This document shows positions 45,295 to 52,767 of a stretch of 64,000 nt of DNA, in pieces; position 1 is the stretch's first letter, and every line of letters begins with the position of its first letter. Under the pieces are notes generated by a model. It saw only the letters and a list, made by a program, of their open reading frames with translations. It had not been told where the DNA came from and did not search any database. This DNA is from DYFT01 sp041695085 (GTDB lineage Bacteria > Bacteroidota > Ignavibacteria > UBA10030). Both the position numbers and the translations under genes were made by a program. The DNA is taken from contig JBGFRO010000030.1 in NCBI GenBank assembly GCA_041695085.1, positions 1 to 64,000 of the forward strand, written 5' to 3'.

Positions 45295-45456
45295 AATTGT
45301 ATTCTCCTTTCTGGGGGATTTTCTTGGGTGTTTATTGTTTGCTTTTCCTCGCCCGCTGCGGCCCGTTTGAAGGCTCTGAACTTCGGCTCAGCACTTGGGG
45401 GCCGACCAAGCGCTTCACCTTCGTTCATAACCACCAAACCAGCGGTCAAGGCATTT

Positions 45457-45996
45457 TCAATTCAGGATTTGAAAAACCAACGTTTCCCCATTCCAGATTT
45501 CCTTCATCTTCCCGACTGGTAGCTTGAGACGACCGCGTGCCGGGTCGCGAAGCACAACCTCTCCTTCCTGCGTTGTACTATCCACCACCGCAAAATGATC
45601 CCCCTCGATGAACACAATCATCGGTTTCGGCGCTTTCAGAAAAGCCTCCAGCGTCAGCCGCCATCCCTCTGCTTTCAATCCTTTGGCTTCTGCATACTTC
45701 TTGAGAGAAAGCATGCTCGACCCTTTTGCTGTGAGATGTATGGATTGTTCAATCTCTTCAAGCTCCGATCGAATCCCGTGTGCATCGAGTATCATCTTCA
45801 GAGCCGCTGGACCACAGTTGTTACGCTTATCTTGCATGACTACCCCCTCCGTTCCCAAAAACTTCGCCCCCAAGCGCCATTGAGAAAGCGTTCCGACTCC
45901 TTCCGGCGAAGAGAATACCCCTCCGATGCCCAGCAACACGCCGCCACTTCCAAGCATAGCGCACAGACCAAAAAGAGCAATGACTCTTCGTTTCAT
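45457..45996 (-). CDS. Stand-alone C39-family cysteine peptidase, membrane-anchored
   Basis: 179 residues. The N-terminal hydrophobic segment (5-28) anchors or exports the protein. The rest is a C39-like peptidase domain with the full catalytic set: Gln55 six residues before Cys61 (QDKRNNCGPAAL), His134 (EGDHFAVVDS) and Asp151 (VLRDPARG). In classical systems this domain is the N-terminal part of an ABC exporter that cleaves double-glycine leaders in the cytoplasm; here it is alone and predicted to face the periplasm. It overlaps the thioredoxin-like gene by 4 bp and lies 162 bp upstream of the precursor gene. Confidence 0.85.
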   Translation of the reverse strand: MKRRVIALFGLCAMLGSGGVLLGIGGVFSSPEGVGTLSQWRLGAKFLGTEGVVMQDKRNNCGPAALKMILDAHGIRSELEEIEQSIHLTAKGSSMLSLKKYAEAKGLKAEGWRLTLEAFLKAPKPMIVFIEGDHFAVVDSTTQEGEVVLRDPARGRLKLPVGKMKEIWNGETLVFQILN

Positions 45997-46559
45997 CGTT
46001 TTAGCGCAACACCTTCTATCAACTGTTTGATTGCTTGTTCATGTGCTTCGATAGACTTTACCCCCGCACTCCGATACTGAATGTTCGAGCGCGGGTCAAT
46101 GAAGAAGATCGTTGGCACTACAGGAACTCCATAACTCTCCCGCGCTTTCTTTTCGACATCAAGACAAATAGCGAACGAAAACGCTCTCTGGGCTAGGAAC
46201 TCCTCTGTCTTGTCGCGATCACTAAGCGAGACCGCCACAAAATCAACATCTGACGCGTAACGTCTGCAAAGTGCTTCGAAATGAACGAGTTCCAATTTAC
46301 AATGAGGACACGATGTAGTGAAGAACAGAAGGGCGAGACCTTTTGATGAATCGGGTCGCAGGTAAAGGAGCTCGTTCTTTATAGATGAAAGAACGATATC
46401 TGGTGCCACATCTCCAGGCATCAGATCCACGTATGGAACGGTTCGGTGAGAGAAGTACAGGAGAAAGAAAGGGACAAGCATGACAACAACAATTCCCATC
46501 GCAGCAAACACTTTGCGAGACCGAGGGCTAGACACAAAACGCCGAATCTCCGTCACCAT
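45993..46559 (-). CDS. Membrane-anchored thioredoxin-like (TlpA/AhpC-TSA type) protein
   Basis: 188 residues: one transmembrane helix (about 17-37), then a thioredoxin fold with the active site Cys84-Pro-His-Cys87 (TTSCPHCKLE) and the cis-proline loop VPVVPTIFF. It faces the periplasm and could form, reduce or isomerise disulfides. Being translationally coupled (ATGA overlap) to the C39 peptidase and encoded with a Cys-containing precursor, its likely client is that peptide, though this is inference. First gene of the unit; promoter at 46656-46684. Confidence 0.85.
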   Translation of the reverse strand: MVTEIRRFVSSPRSRKVFAAMGIVVVMLVPFFLLYFSHRTVPYVDLMPGDVAPDIVLSSIKNELLYLRPDSSKGLALLFFTTSCPHCKLELVHFEALCRRYASDVDFVAVSLSDRDKTEEFLAQRAFSFAICLDVEKKARESYGVPVVPTIFFIDPRSNIQYRSAGVKSIEAHEQAIKQLIEGVALKR

Positions 46560-46655
46560 AGGGCTCAGACTGGAAAATGGTCATCTCACACAAAACAGAC
46601 CAAAGCTCTGGTAAGCTCGCGTTGATCTACGCCAAACGTCAGCCGATTCGCTGCG

Positions 46656-46684
46656 AATATATTTTTGGCGATAATCATTGTCAA
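46656..46684 (-). promoter_or_regulatory. Sigma-70-type promoter of the C39/thioredoxin/peptide unit
   Basis: On the minus strand TTGACA (46684-46679) is followed after exactly 17 bases by TATATT (46661-46656), an almost perfect consensus. Transcription would start near 46649, leaving a leader of about 90 bases before the 46559 ATG. Confidence 0.75.
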
Positions 46685-46701
46685 GAAAATTCCATTGTCT
46701 G

Positions 46702-46753
46702 TTTTGGTATGCTATTTTGGTTTGCCATTTTGGTTTGCCGTTTTGGTATGGAT
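46702..46753. repeat. Four 13-bp tandem repeats upstream of the promoter
   Basis: The units are TTTTGGTATGCTA, TTTTGGTTTGCCA, TTTTGGTTTGCCG and TTTTGGTATGGAT (plus-strand reading), directly abutting. The array ends 17 bp upstream of the -35 hexamer at 46684, where activator sites usually lie. The neighbouring 46817 gene encodes an AraC-type DNA-binding domain, which is a natural candidate to bind here; that pairing is inferred. Confidence 0.75.
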
Positions 46754-46816
46754 TCTCGCGTCGGGTGTTGCAAAAGCGCAATACTATTCAGAAAACGTAA
46801 GCTGCACATGCTCGAA

Positions 46817-47152
46817 TTAGACATCTTCTTCATCTTTGAAGATCTCATAGTACTCCTTCGGCGTCATACCCGTCATCTTCTTGAAGTGTTTGATGAGTGT
46901 CGACTCATTCGCATAGCCGACTTCACGCGCTACCTCATACAGTTTTTTCCCCTCCTCAATCTTCCGTCGCGCGGCATTCACCCGCACCTCCTCAAGATAT
47001 TGCTGCATCGACCTCCCGTGCCGTCGCACAAATGTTTTCCGCAACGTCTCGTACGAAACGTTGAGCGTTACGGCAACAGATTGTATTCGCCTGATGGACC
47101 GAAAATTCTTCTGAATGTATTGTTTCGCCCGAACAGTATCTGTTTCTGTCAT
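46817..47152 (-). CDS. Stand-alone AraC-type HTH regulator
   Basis: 111 residues from the ATG at 47152 (MTETDTVRAKQYIQ); a longer frame to 47263 adds a sequence without domain character. The two helix-turn-helix motifs of the AraC DNA-binding domain are visible: IQSVAVTLNVSYETLRKTFV and VAREVGYANESTLIKHFKKM, followed by TPKEYYEIF. There is no ligand-binding domain, so activity may be set by expression or by a partner. It precedes the repeat-flanked promoter of the C39/peptide unit in the same orientation. Confidence 0.88.
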   Translation of the reverse strand: MTETDTVRAKQYIQKNFRSIRRIQSVAVTLNVSYETLRKTFVRRHGRSMQQYLEEVRVNAARRKIEEGKKLYEVAREVGYANESTLIKHFKKMTGMTPKEYYEIFKDEEDV

Positions 47153-47566
47153 AGGTTGATATGAACGAATGTTTGAAAAGCGGATAGATTGCAACTGATT
47201 GTCAGTAGTGTACTTGGCCGAAATCACAACGCACGGGAGAGGGCTGCCCGCGCACACCGCCAACGATTTCGGAGGCCGCCGCGCAAAAGATTCTTTAGCC
47301 GGTTTGCCGACGCGAACTCATGGTGATTCAAAGGACAGACCTGCGAGAAGGGATAAATCGAGCTTCTGCGTAACATCAATTGAGTATCCTGTTGTTCAAT
47401 TACTACAGAAGGGAGTCTCTACGAGGAGGGCCACCGGGATCAACCAGCTAAAATGTAGAAAGGTGGAATATAAGTATCAAGTGAAATATGCGAACATGTA
47501 TGCCATAAAACACCGAACCCCTTTTCGCCCCCTCTGTTCCATAATCTTGTCCGGCGAAGATCCCCC
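47153..47566. other. Intergenic region upstream of the AraC-type gene
   Basis: About 410 bp between the AraC-type start and the SAM-riboswitch promoter. A plus-strand open frame (47199-47570) lacks any family character or clear ribosome-binding site and I do not call it. No promoter for the regulator could be defended. Confidence 0.4.
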
Positions 47567-47595
47567 TTGACTCTCCCCTCCTCCTTTCGTATACT
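47567..47595 (+). promoter_or_regulatory. Promoter of the SAM-riboswitch transcript
   Basis: TTGACT (47567-47572), a 17-base spacer and TATACT (47590-47595) give a strong sigma-70-type promoter with transcription starting near 47602, about 34 bases before the riboswitch. Confidence 0.75.
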
Positions 47596-47635
47596 CTTCC
47601 ACGCACTTGCACCACCGTTCTTTACCAGATCGGTT

Positions 47636-47755
47636 CTCTTATCAAGAAAGGCTGAGGGATCAGGCCCTGTGAAGCCTTAGCAACCGGTTCCATTTGCCTC
47701 GCGGAACGTCAGGTGCTCCTTCCTGCCCCGTCCACACGACGGGGAAAGATGAGAG
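47636..47755 (+). ncRNA. SAM-I (S-box) riboswitch
   Basis: The aptamer is recognisable by eye. P1 is CTCTTATC paired with GATGAGAG. The conserved core runs AAGAAAGGCTGAGGGATCAG then GCCCTGTGAAGCC, TTAGCAACC, the P3 stem GGTTCC/GGAAC, GTCAGGTGCTCCTTCCTG, and a P4-like GCCCCGTC/GACGGGG hairpin before AAAGATGAGAG. The class binds S-adenosylmethionine and lowers expression of methionine or cysteine genes when SAM is plentiful. It leads a cystathionine gamma-synthase-like gene. Confidence 0.95.
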
Positions 47756-47777
47756 GAACGCGGATACAACACCCTGT

Positions 47778-47809
47778 AGCCTCGTCCTGTCATCCGAACG
47801 AGGCTTTTT
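47778..47809 (+). terminator. Riboswitch expression-platform terminator
   Basis: AGCCTCGT (47778-47785) pairs with ACGAGGCT (47798-47805), followed by a TTTTT run. It lies between the SAM-I aptamer and the gene, so ligand-induced P1 formation should favour termination. Confidence 0.85.
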
Positions 47810-47837
47810 CATTCATCCACCACACAGGAGGTGTTGT

Positions 47838-49049
47838 ATGCGTTTCCAAACCAAAAGCATCCACGCGGGAGTCGAGAAGGACTCCGCCTTCAACAGCGTC
47901 ATCACCCCGTTGTACCAGACTTCCACCTTTCGCTTCGAAGAGATCGGCGTCACGAAAGGGTACGACTACACGCGTACGAGCAATCCAACGCGCCGAGCGC
48001 TGGAAGAGAATCTTGCCGCTCTCGAAGGGGGCGCCGGCGCCTCCGCCGTCGCAACCGGCATGGCAGCCATCACCACCACGCTGCATCTTTTTAAATCGGG
48101 CGATCATATCATCTGCACGCACGATTGCTATGGCGGAACGGAGAGGCTGTTGAGAACATACCGTGACCTGTTCGGCATCCGCATTTCCCTTATCGACATG
48201 TCGGATCTGCATGCTGTCGAGGCGGCCATTACTCCGCACACCCGCGGTCTCTGGATCGAAACGCCGAGCAATCCGTTGCTAAACATCCTCGATATCGACG
48301 CGCTTTCCTCTATTGCCCACCGGCATGGCGTGCTTTCGATCGTCGACAACACCTTCCTCTCACCGTACTTCCAGCGACCGTTTGAGCTTGGAGCCGATCT
48401 CATCGTCCATTCCACGACGAAATACCTGAACGGCCACAGCGATGTGGTCGGCGGCGCGGTAATTTCGCGTACGCCTGAATTGGCCGAGCGCATCCAGTGG
48501 TTAACCAATTGCTTGGGGCAGGGGGCGTCGCCATTCGATTGCTGGTTGGTGCTGCGCGGAATCAAGACGCTCGCTCCCCGGATGAAGGAACACGAGCGCA
48601 ATGCTCACGCCGTGGCGGAGTATCTCGCACGTCATCCTCATGTTGCACGCGTGTTCTACCCCGGCCTCTCCTCGCATCCACAGCACGAGTTGGCAAGACG
48701 TCAACAACGGGGATGTGGAGGGATGGTGTCGTTCGAGGTGCGAGGGTCGCTCCGAGATGTGCATCACGTTTTGCGATCTACGCGCGTCTTTGCGCTCGCT
48801 GAATCTCTCGGCGGCGTCGAGTCACTGATCGAACATCCTGCCTCGATGAGTCATGCCTCTATGGATCCCGAAGCGCGTGAGCGGGCGGGCATCAACGAAC
48901 GGGTGATTCGTTTGTCGGTAGGGACGGAGGATGTGAACGATCTGCTCGAGGATTTGGAGAGAGCGCTGAGATTCCTAGCGGTCACGAATGGAGGGCGGGA
49001 CGGTCGTCAGACTCCGTCCGAGGCTGTGCAAAAAGTTCAGTCGACGTGA
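47838..49049 (+). CDS. Cystathionine gamma-synthase/lyase-like PLP enzyme
   Basis: 403 residues from the ATG at 47838, with AGGAGG seven bases upstream; the longer frame to 47694 runs through the riboswitch. Cys/Met-metabolism PLP enzyme signatures: TSTFRFEE, YTRTSNPTRRALEENLAALEG start, DNTFLSPYFQRP, the PLP lysine in HSTTKYLNGHSDVVGG, and ESLGGVESLIEHPASMSHAS. These features fit MetB, MetC or homocysteine-forming relatives; which reaction occurs cannot be fixed by sequence alone. The SAM-I riboswitch argues for a role in methionine synthesis. Confidence 0.92.
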   Translation: MRFQTKSIHAGVEKDSAFNSVITPLYQTSTFRFEEIGVTKGYDYTRTSNPTRRALEENLAALEGGAGASAVATGMAAITTTLHLFKSGDHIICTHDCYGGTERLLRTYRDLFGIRISLIDMSDLHAVEAAITPHTRGLWIETPSNPLLNILDIDALSSIAHRHGVLSIVDNTFLSPYFQRPFELGADLIVHSTTKYLNGHSDVVGGAVISRTPELAERIQWLTNCLGQGASPFDCWLVLRGIKTLAPRMKEHERNAHAVAEYLARHPHVARVFYPGLSSHPQHELARRQQRGCGGMVSFEVRGSLRDVHHVLRSTRVFALAESLGGVESLIEHPASMSHASMDPEARERAGINERVIRLSVGTEDVNDLLEDLERALRFLAVTNGGRDGRQTPSEAVQKVQST

Positions 49050-49063
49050 TGTGCGAGTTCGAG

Positions 49064-49137
49064 ATTTGAGGAATTCAGACAATTTTCGGAAGACCAATGT
49101 GGGGGAGAAGGCTTCTCGCCCTCCATTTTGCACAATC
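49064..49137 (+). repeat. Dispersed 74-bp repeat, copy B
   Basis: The second copy of the element at 397-470, with 9 differences. The central hairpin is slightly imperfect here (GGGGGAGAAG-G-CTTCTCGCCC, 49101-49121). It fills most of the gap between the convergent PLP-enzyme and SPFH genes. Confidence 0.7.
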
Positions 49138-49163
49138 CGCTGTTTCCATTAGCAGATCTTCAC

Positions 49164-50045
49164 TTACTTCTTGAACATCTTCTCAATGAACGATGTCAGT
49201 TCCATCGGGAAGAGGATTTTGCTCGAGGGGGATGAAGCGATCGCTCTGAGGGTGTCGAGATATTGAAGCGCCAACGTATTCGACTCGATCTGTTTGGCAA
49301 CGCCGAAGATTTTCTCCAGCGCCTGCGCGGTTCCTTCCGCCACAAGGATACGTGCCTGCTTTTCTCCCTCCGCAACCAAGATTTGAGATTGTCTGGCCCC
49401 TTCGGATTCGAGAATCTTCGACTGTTTTTCTCCTTCGGCTTTGAGGATTTCCGATTGTTTAATTCCCTCCGCTTCGGTCACCATGGCGCGGCGTGTCCGC
49501 TCCGCCGCCATTTGTTTCGTCATCGCATCTTGCACCTCCTTCGGCGGCGTGATTTCCCGAATCTCAACCGTCGTTACCTTCACCCCCCATCGCTGTGTTA
49601 CGTCGTCCAGCTTCGCCTGGAGTTTCACATTGATTTCTTCACGCTTCGACAGGACGTTGTCGAGATCGATGTCGCCGATAATTGCTCTGAGCGTCGTCGT
49701 TGCCAACCCGCGCGTGGCGTAGCTGAAGTCCTGAATACTCACCACCGACGACGTCGGGTTGATCACACGAAGATAGATCAGAAAATCGATGGAGATCGAT
49801 GCGTTGTCGCGGGTGATGCACGTTTGCTGGGGGATCTCGAGCACAAACTCGCGCAAATCGACTCTGACCGCCTTATCGATGAAGGGGACCACGATAGCGA
49901 GGCCGGGTCCTTTCTCCTTACCCAGCACGCGACCAAGACGAAAGATGACGAGTCGTTGATACTCCGGCACAATACGGATGCTGTAGAGGATGATCCAGAG
50001 AATGACAATGGCACCGAGGATGATGCCGATAAGCGTTCCGATCAT
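49164..50045 (-). CDS. SPFH/Band 7 (stomatin-like, paraslipin) membrane protein
   Basis: 293 residues from the ATG at 50045 with GGAGG upstream; a longer frame to 50255 has no signal. One N-terminal transmembrane helix (3-25), then a Band 7 domain (YQRLVIFRLGRVLGKEKGPG, CITRDNASISIDFLIYLRVI, TLRAIIGDIDLDNVLSKREE) and a long helical, coiled-coil region with repeated AEGxKQS units (about 195-255). Such proteins form ring assemblies in the membrane and regulate proteases or microdomains. There is no adjacent NfeD-like gene. Confidence 0.92.
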   Translation of the reverse strand: MIGTLIGIILGAIVILWIILYSIRIVPEYQRLVIFRLGRVLGKEKGPGLAIVVPFIDKAVRVDLREFVLEIPQQTCITRDNASISIDFLIYLRVINPTSSVVSIQDFSYATRGLATTTLRAIIGDIDLDNVLSKREEINVKLQAKLDDVTQRWGVKVTTVEIREITPPKEVQDAMTKQMAAERTRRAMVTEAEGIKQSEILKAEGEKQSKILESEGARQSQILVAEGEKQARILVAEGTAQALEKIFGVAKQIESNTLALQYLDTLRAIASSPSSKILFPMELTSFIEKMFKK

Positions 50046-50205
50046 AGCGGACCTCCTGAATTGGTTATCGCGATTGTAATATCTCTTCGCTTCATTTCCA
50101 ACTCCATGATCCACTCTGTAAGTCCTGCACACATTTGTTCTCTGAGTCGAAAGATCATAGTTCCCTTCAGATGATTGCGGGTGACTTTTAGGCAAAAACA
50201 TTCGC

Positions 50206-50234
50206 TTGACAAGCTCGCTGTCAATGTGTATATT
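50206..50234 (+). promoter_or_regulatory. Strong sigma-70-type promoter of the 50-58 kb unit
   Basis: TTGACA (50206-50211), 17 bases, then TATATT (50229-50234), nearly ideal. Transcription would start near 50241, about 34 bases before the first gene. Eight plus-strand genes follow, mostly with short gaps. Confidence 0.75.
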
Positions 50235-50274
50235 CTCGCCAGAATTAATGTCCACTAATTAAATGGAGTGAGGT

Positions 50275-50937
50275 ATGCGACGGTTACTTCATTACTTTTT
50301 TGCATTGTCTCTTTTTTGCTTGTCTGTCAGGGCCGTCGGACAAGAGAATATCCCGTCGATTTTGACCGTGCAACGGGGTCTGAACAACTTTGAATTCCGT
50401 CTTGTCAACTCTGGAGACATCCCACTAACAAACATCCGTGCAACGCTTAGAGGAATTGAAGACGATGTACGCGTTGATGCGCGACCAATAGACCGATTAG
50501 AGGCTGGCGAACGAGCTGTTGTTGGTCTCTCTGTTTGGGTCGATCACCGCAGTACATGGAACGAGAGGAAGGCTTCGATTGAGGTCTCTTCTGCAGAGGC
50601 CCCTGCTTATTACAGGGATGTTCTGTTGCGCCTTGCGGTCACAACTTTTGTTGATTTCCATCTTGCACCAGCCTTCCCGAATCCATTTAATTTCTCAACC
50701 ATCATACTGTACAGGCTTCCCGCCGGATCGGAGAACGAACAAACTACTCTCGCCATCTATGACATCCGAGGAAGAAAGATCAAAACGCTCGTTCAGCAGA
50801 AACAACAAGGAGGGGAATACCGCATTCCGTGGGATGGAACCGATAACATGAACTCACCTGTCGCCAGTGGAATCTACTACATTCGACTTTCAAGTGGTCC
50901 CCTTCGGTCAACCAATAAAATCGTTCACGCCAAATAG
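50275..50937 (+). CDS. Small secreted protein with T9SS C-terminal sorting domain
   Basis: 220 residues: a signal peptide (1-23, cleavage near VGQ), an immunoglobulin-like middle domain with LVNSGDIPLTNIRATLRG, and a T9SS sorting domain over the last ~75 residues (FPNPFNFSTIILYRLP, IYDIRGRKIKTL, GIYYIRLSSG) that deviates slightly from NPFNP. Probably a surface-exposed protein. First gene of the promoter-driven unit; ends 11 bp before the TPR gene. Confidence 0.85.
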   Translation: MRRLLHYFFALSLFCLSVRAVGQENIPSILTVQRGLNNFEFRLVNSGDIPLTNIRATLRGIEDDVRVDARPIDRLEAGERAVVGLSVWVDHRSTWNERKASIEVSSAEAPAYYRDVLLRLAVTTFVDFHLAPAFPNPFNFSTIILYRLPAGSENEQTTLAIYDIRGRKIKTLVQQKQQGGEYRIPWDGTDNMNSPVASGIYYIRLSSGPLRSTNKIVHAK

Positions 50938-50948
50938 AGATCACGACC

Positions 50949-52754
50949 ATGAAGAGAATCATTATCGTCGTCTGCACTTTTCTTGTGAGCATTCTTCTGT
51001 CTCTCGTGTTGGTTGATAGACCTGTCGCTGAGGCTGGCTTCCTCCCTCCGCCAGAATTAGTTGAATTCCGTGACGAGGGGATCAGCGATCGACCGCAGGA
51101 CAAAATTACAGTTTCTCTTGGTAAGCGGTTGATGAATCTCGATGACGTGCGATTGGGGGACTATAGCATTCGTGAAGATGATGAACTTGTGTCTGTTGCC
51201 CATGAGGAGTTGGAAGCAACGCTGAGAATGTTGTTGACCATGAAAGGAAAGGAGCTTCCACATTCTGGAAGTCGGCGCGGAGCAATTAACAACCTTAAGC
51301 AACTTGAAAGACTGTACCGCTCTATCTTTCCTCAGGAACGAAGAAGGGCTGCCCCACCCAACACGCTTTGGGATCAAGAAGATCAAGTGTTTCTTGACGC
51401 GCTTATCTCTCAACAGATCAATTCGCTGCAAGGACTCACGGCAAACGAAGAAGAAAAGTCGCTTTTATTCTACCTTCACGCGCGTCATCTTATAGCCACC
51501 AAGAGGGAGAAAGAAGGGGAAGCAATCCTCAAGACCCTCTCGCGACAGACTACCGCAGGTGCGTATCAAATGAGAGCCGCAGGTGAGCTGGTCTTTCGAT
51601 CTTTTTTGAAGAAGGATTATCGCAGCGTGATCGAGAATTCTCATGAGATCCTTCGCAATTATCCTAACACCCGAGCATCGCAAGACGCACACTATTTTCT
51701 CGGTCGTGCATATCATATGTCAAACTCGCATGATCTGGCTGTAACACATTTCGATCGATTAATCTCGCGATACCGGAGCAACAAGTGGAACGAGGGGGCC
51801 AAATACTTTCGTGCAAAAAGCCACTATTTTCAAAGAAACTGGACCACTGCGATTGTACAGTTTGAGGATTTTATTGCGAGTTATCCAAGGAGTGTTTATA
51901 AAGATGACGCACGGGAATTAATCGCGCGGGCATACGCGCAGAACCAGCAATTTGACAAGGCCATTCAAGCGTTTGAAGCCTATAAGCAAGAGAATACGTC
52001 TGTGCTGGATCAAATGGTTGCCGATCGTCATATCTACCTCTATGCGAAGCCGGCCGCCGCATTTCGAAGAAGCTCAGGCGACAATTCAGGAGCCAGGTAT
52101 TTTGAAAGCCTCGCAGCTTCCTATGAAAACAAACTTCTCAAATACCTCACAGATTATGCTTCAGATCATATTGTTATTGCCCAAGGGATGTTTGATCTTT
52201 CACAGTATTATCTCAACAACGGCCAGCCAGACAAAGCGATTCAGTATCTTGAACGTCTGAAAGATGAAAAATTCTCGACAAGCCGCGGTCCAAGAAAAAG
52301 GGGAGACCGCTCAGAAGAACATTATGGAAAAATCCACGCTTTCCAGATTTCCTATAACCTCGCCAGGGCCTACCTCGAAATGGGAAACACGGTGCGCGTG
52401 CAAAGTATCAAAGAGGAATTTGCCAAATCCAATAACTTGCACTATTACTATTTGATTCGACTTGCAGAGATCCGAAGGCTGGAACAAAGGGGTCGTCGCA
52501 ACGAAGCAATGCGAGAATATCAGGCCCTTTACGATGATACCAACACAAGCCCCCGTATCAAAGCAACCTGTTTGTTTCAGATAGGAAATGTCTACTTCTC
52601 ACTACAAATGAGAGAGGAGGCGAAGAAATCGTTCCAGAGGCTCGTTGACGAGTTCCCCAACACACCTCTTGCACAAAACGCGAGGAATATGGTTTCGTTC
52701 CTCAGCTCCAGACCATCGACACATCCGACCTCCGTTCCACACCTCAAGAAATAG
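50949..52754 (+). CDS. Tetratricopeptide-repeat protein
   Basis: 601 residues with an N-terminal signal or anchor (about 3-28). TPR-like repeats from about 190 to the end, e.g. DAHYFLGRAYHMSNSHDLAV, GAKYFRAKSHYFQRNWTTAI, DDARELIARAYAQNQQFDKA and ISYNLARAYLEMGNTVRVQS. The spacing resembles outer-membrane or periplasmic assembly factors such as BamD-like proteins. Probably a scaffold for the secreted proteins of the unit. Confidence 0.85.
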   Translation: MKRIIIVVCTFLVSILLSLVLVDRPVAEAGFLPPPELVEFRDEGISDRPQDKITVSLGKRLMNLDDVRLGDYSIREDDELVSVAHEELEATLRMLLTMKGKELPHSGSRRGAINNLKQLERLYRSIFPQERRRAAPPNTLWDQEDQVFLDALISQQINSLQGLTANEEEKSLLFYLHARHLIATKREKEGEAILKTLSRQTTAGAYQMRAAGELVFRSFLKKDYRSVIENSHEILRNYPNTRASQDAHYFLGRAYHMSNSHDLAVTHFDRLISRYRSNKWNEGAKYFRAKSHYFQRNWTTAIVQFEDFIASYPRSVYKDDARELIARAYAQNQQFDKAIQAFEAYKQENTSVLDQMVADRHIYLYAKPAAAFRRSSGDNSGARYFESLAASYENKLLKYLTDYASDHIVIAQGMFDLSQYYLNNGQPDKAIQYLERLKDEKFSTSRGPRKRGDRSEEHYGKIHAFQISYNLARAYLEMGNTVRVQSIKEEFAKSNNLHYYYLIRLAEIRRLEQRGRRNEAMREYQALYDDTNTSPRIKATCLFQIGNVYFSLQMREEAKKSFQRLVDEFPNTPLAQNARNMVSFLSSRPSTHPTSVPHLKK

Positions 52755-52767
52755 ATGTGGGGTGACC

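Noticed and set aside
45295..45456. A 45-codon frame between the C39 and precursor genes, considered as a second peptide precursor
   Set aside because: Hydrophilic, without a GG motif or signal, and overlapping the precursor ribosome-binding site.
46702..46753. Possible short CRISPR-like array
   Set aside because: Units are 13 bp and directly abutting with no spacers; no cas genes in the window.
47199..47570. 123-residue plus-strand frame upstream of the riboswitch
   Set aside because: No ribosome-binding site or domain, and it runs into the riboswitch promoter.
49263..50174. 303-residue plus-strand frame
   Set aside because: Antisense to the clear SPFH-family gene; composition typical of a shadow frame.
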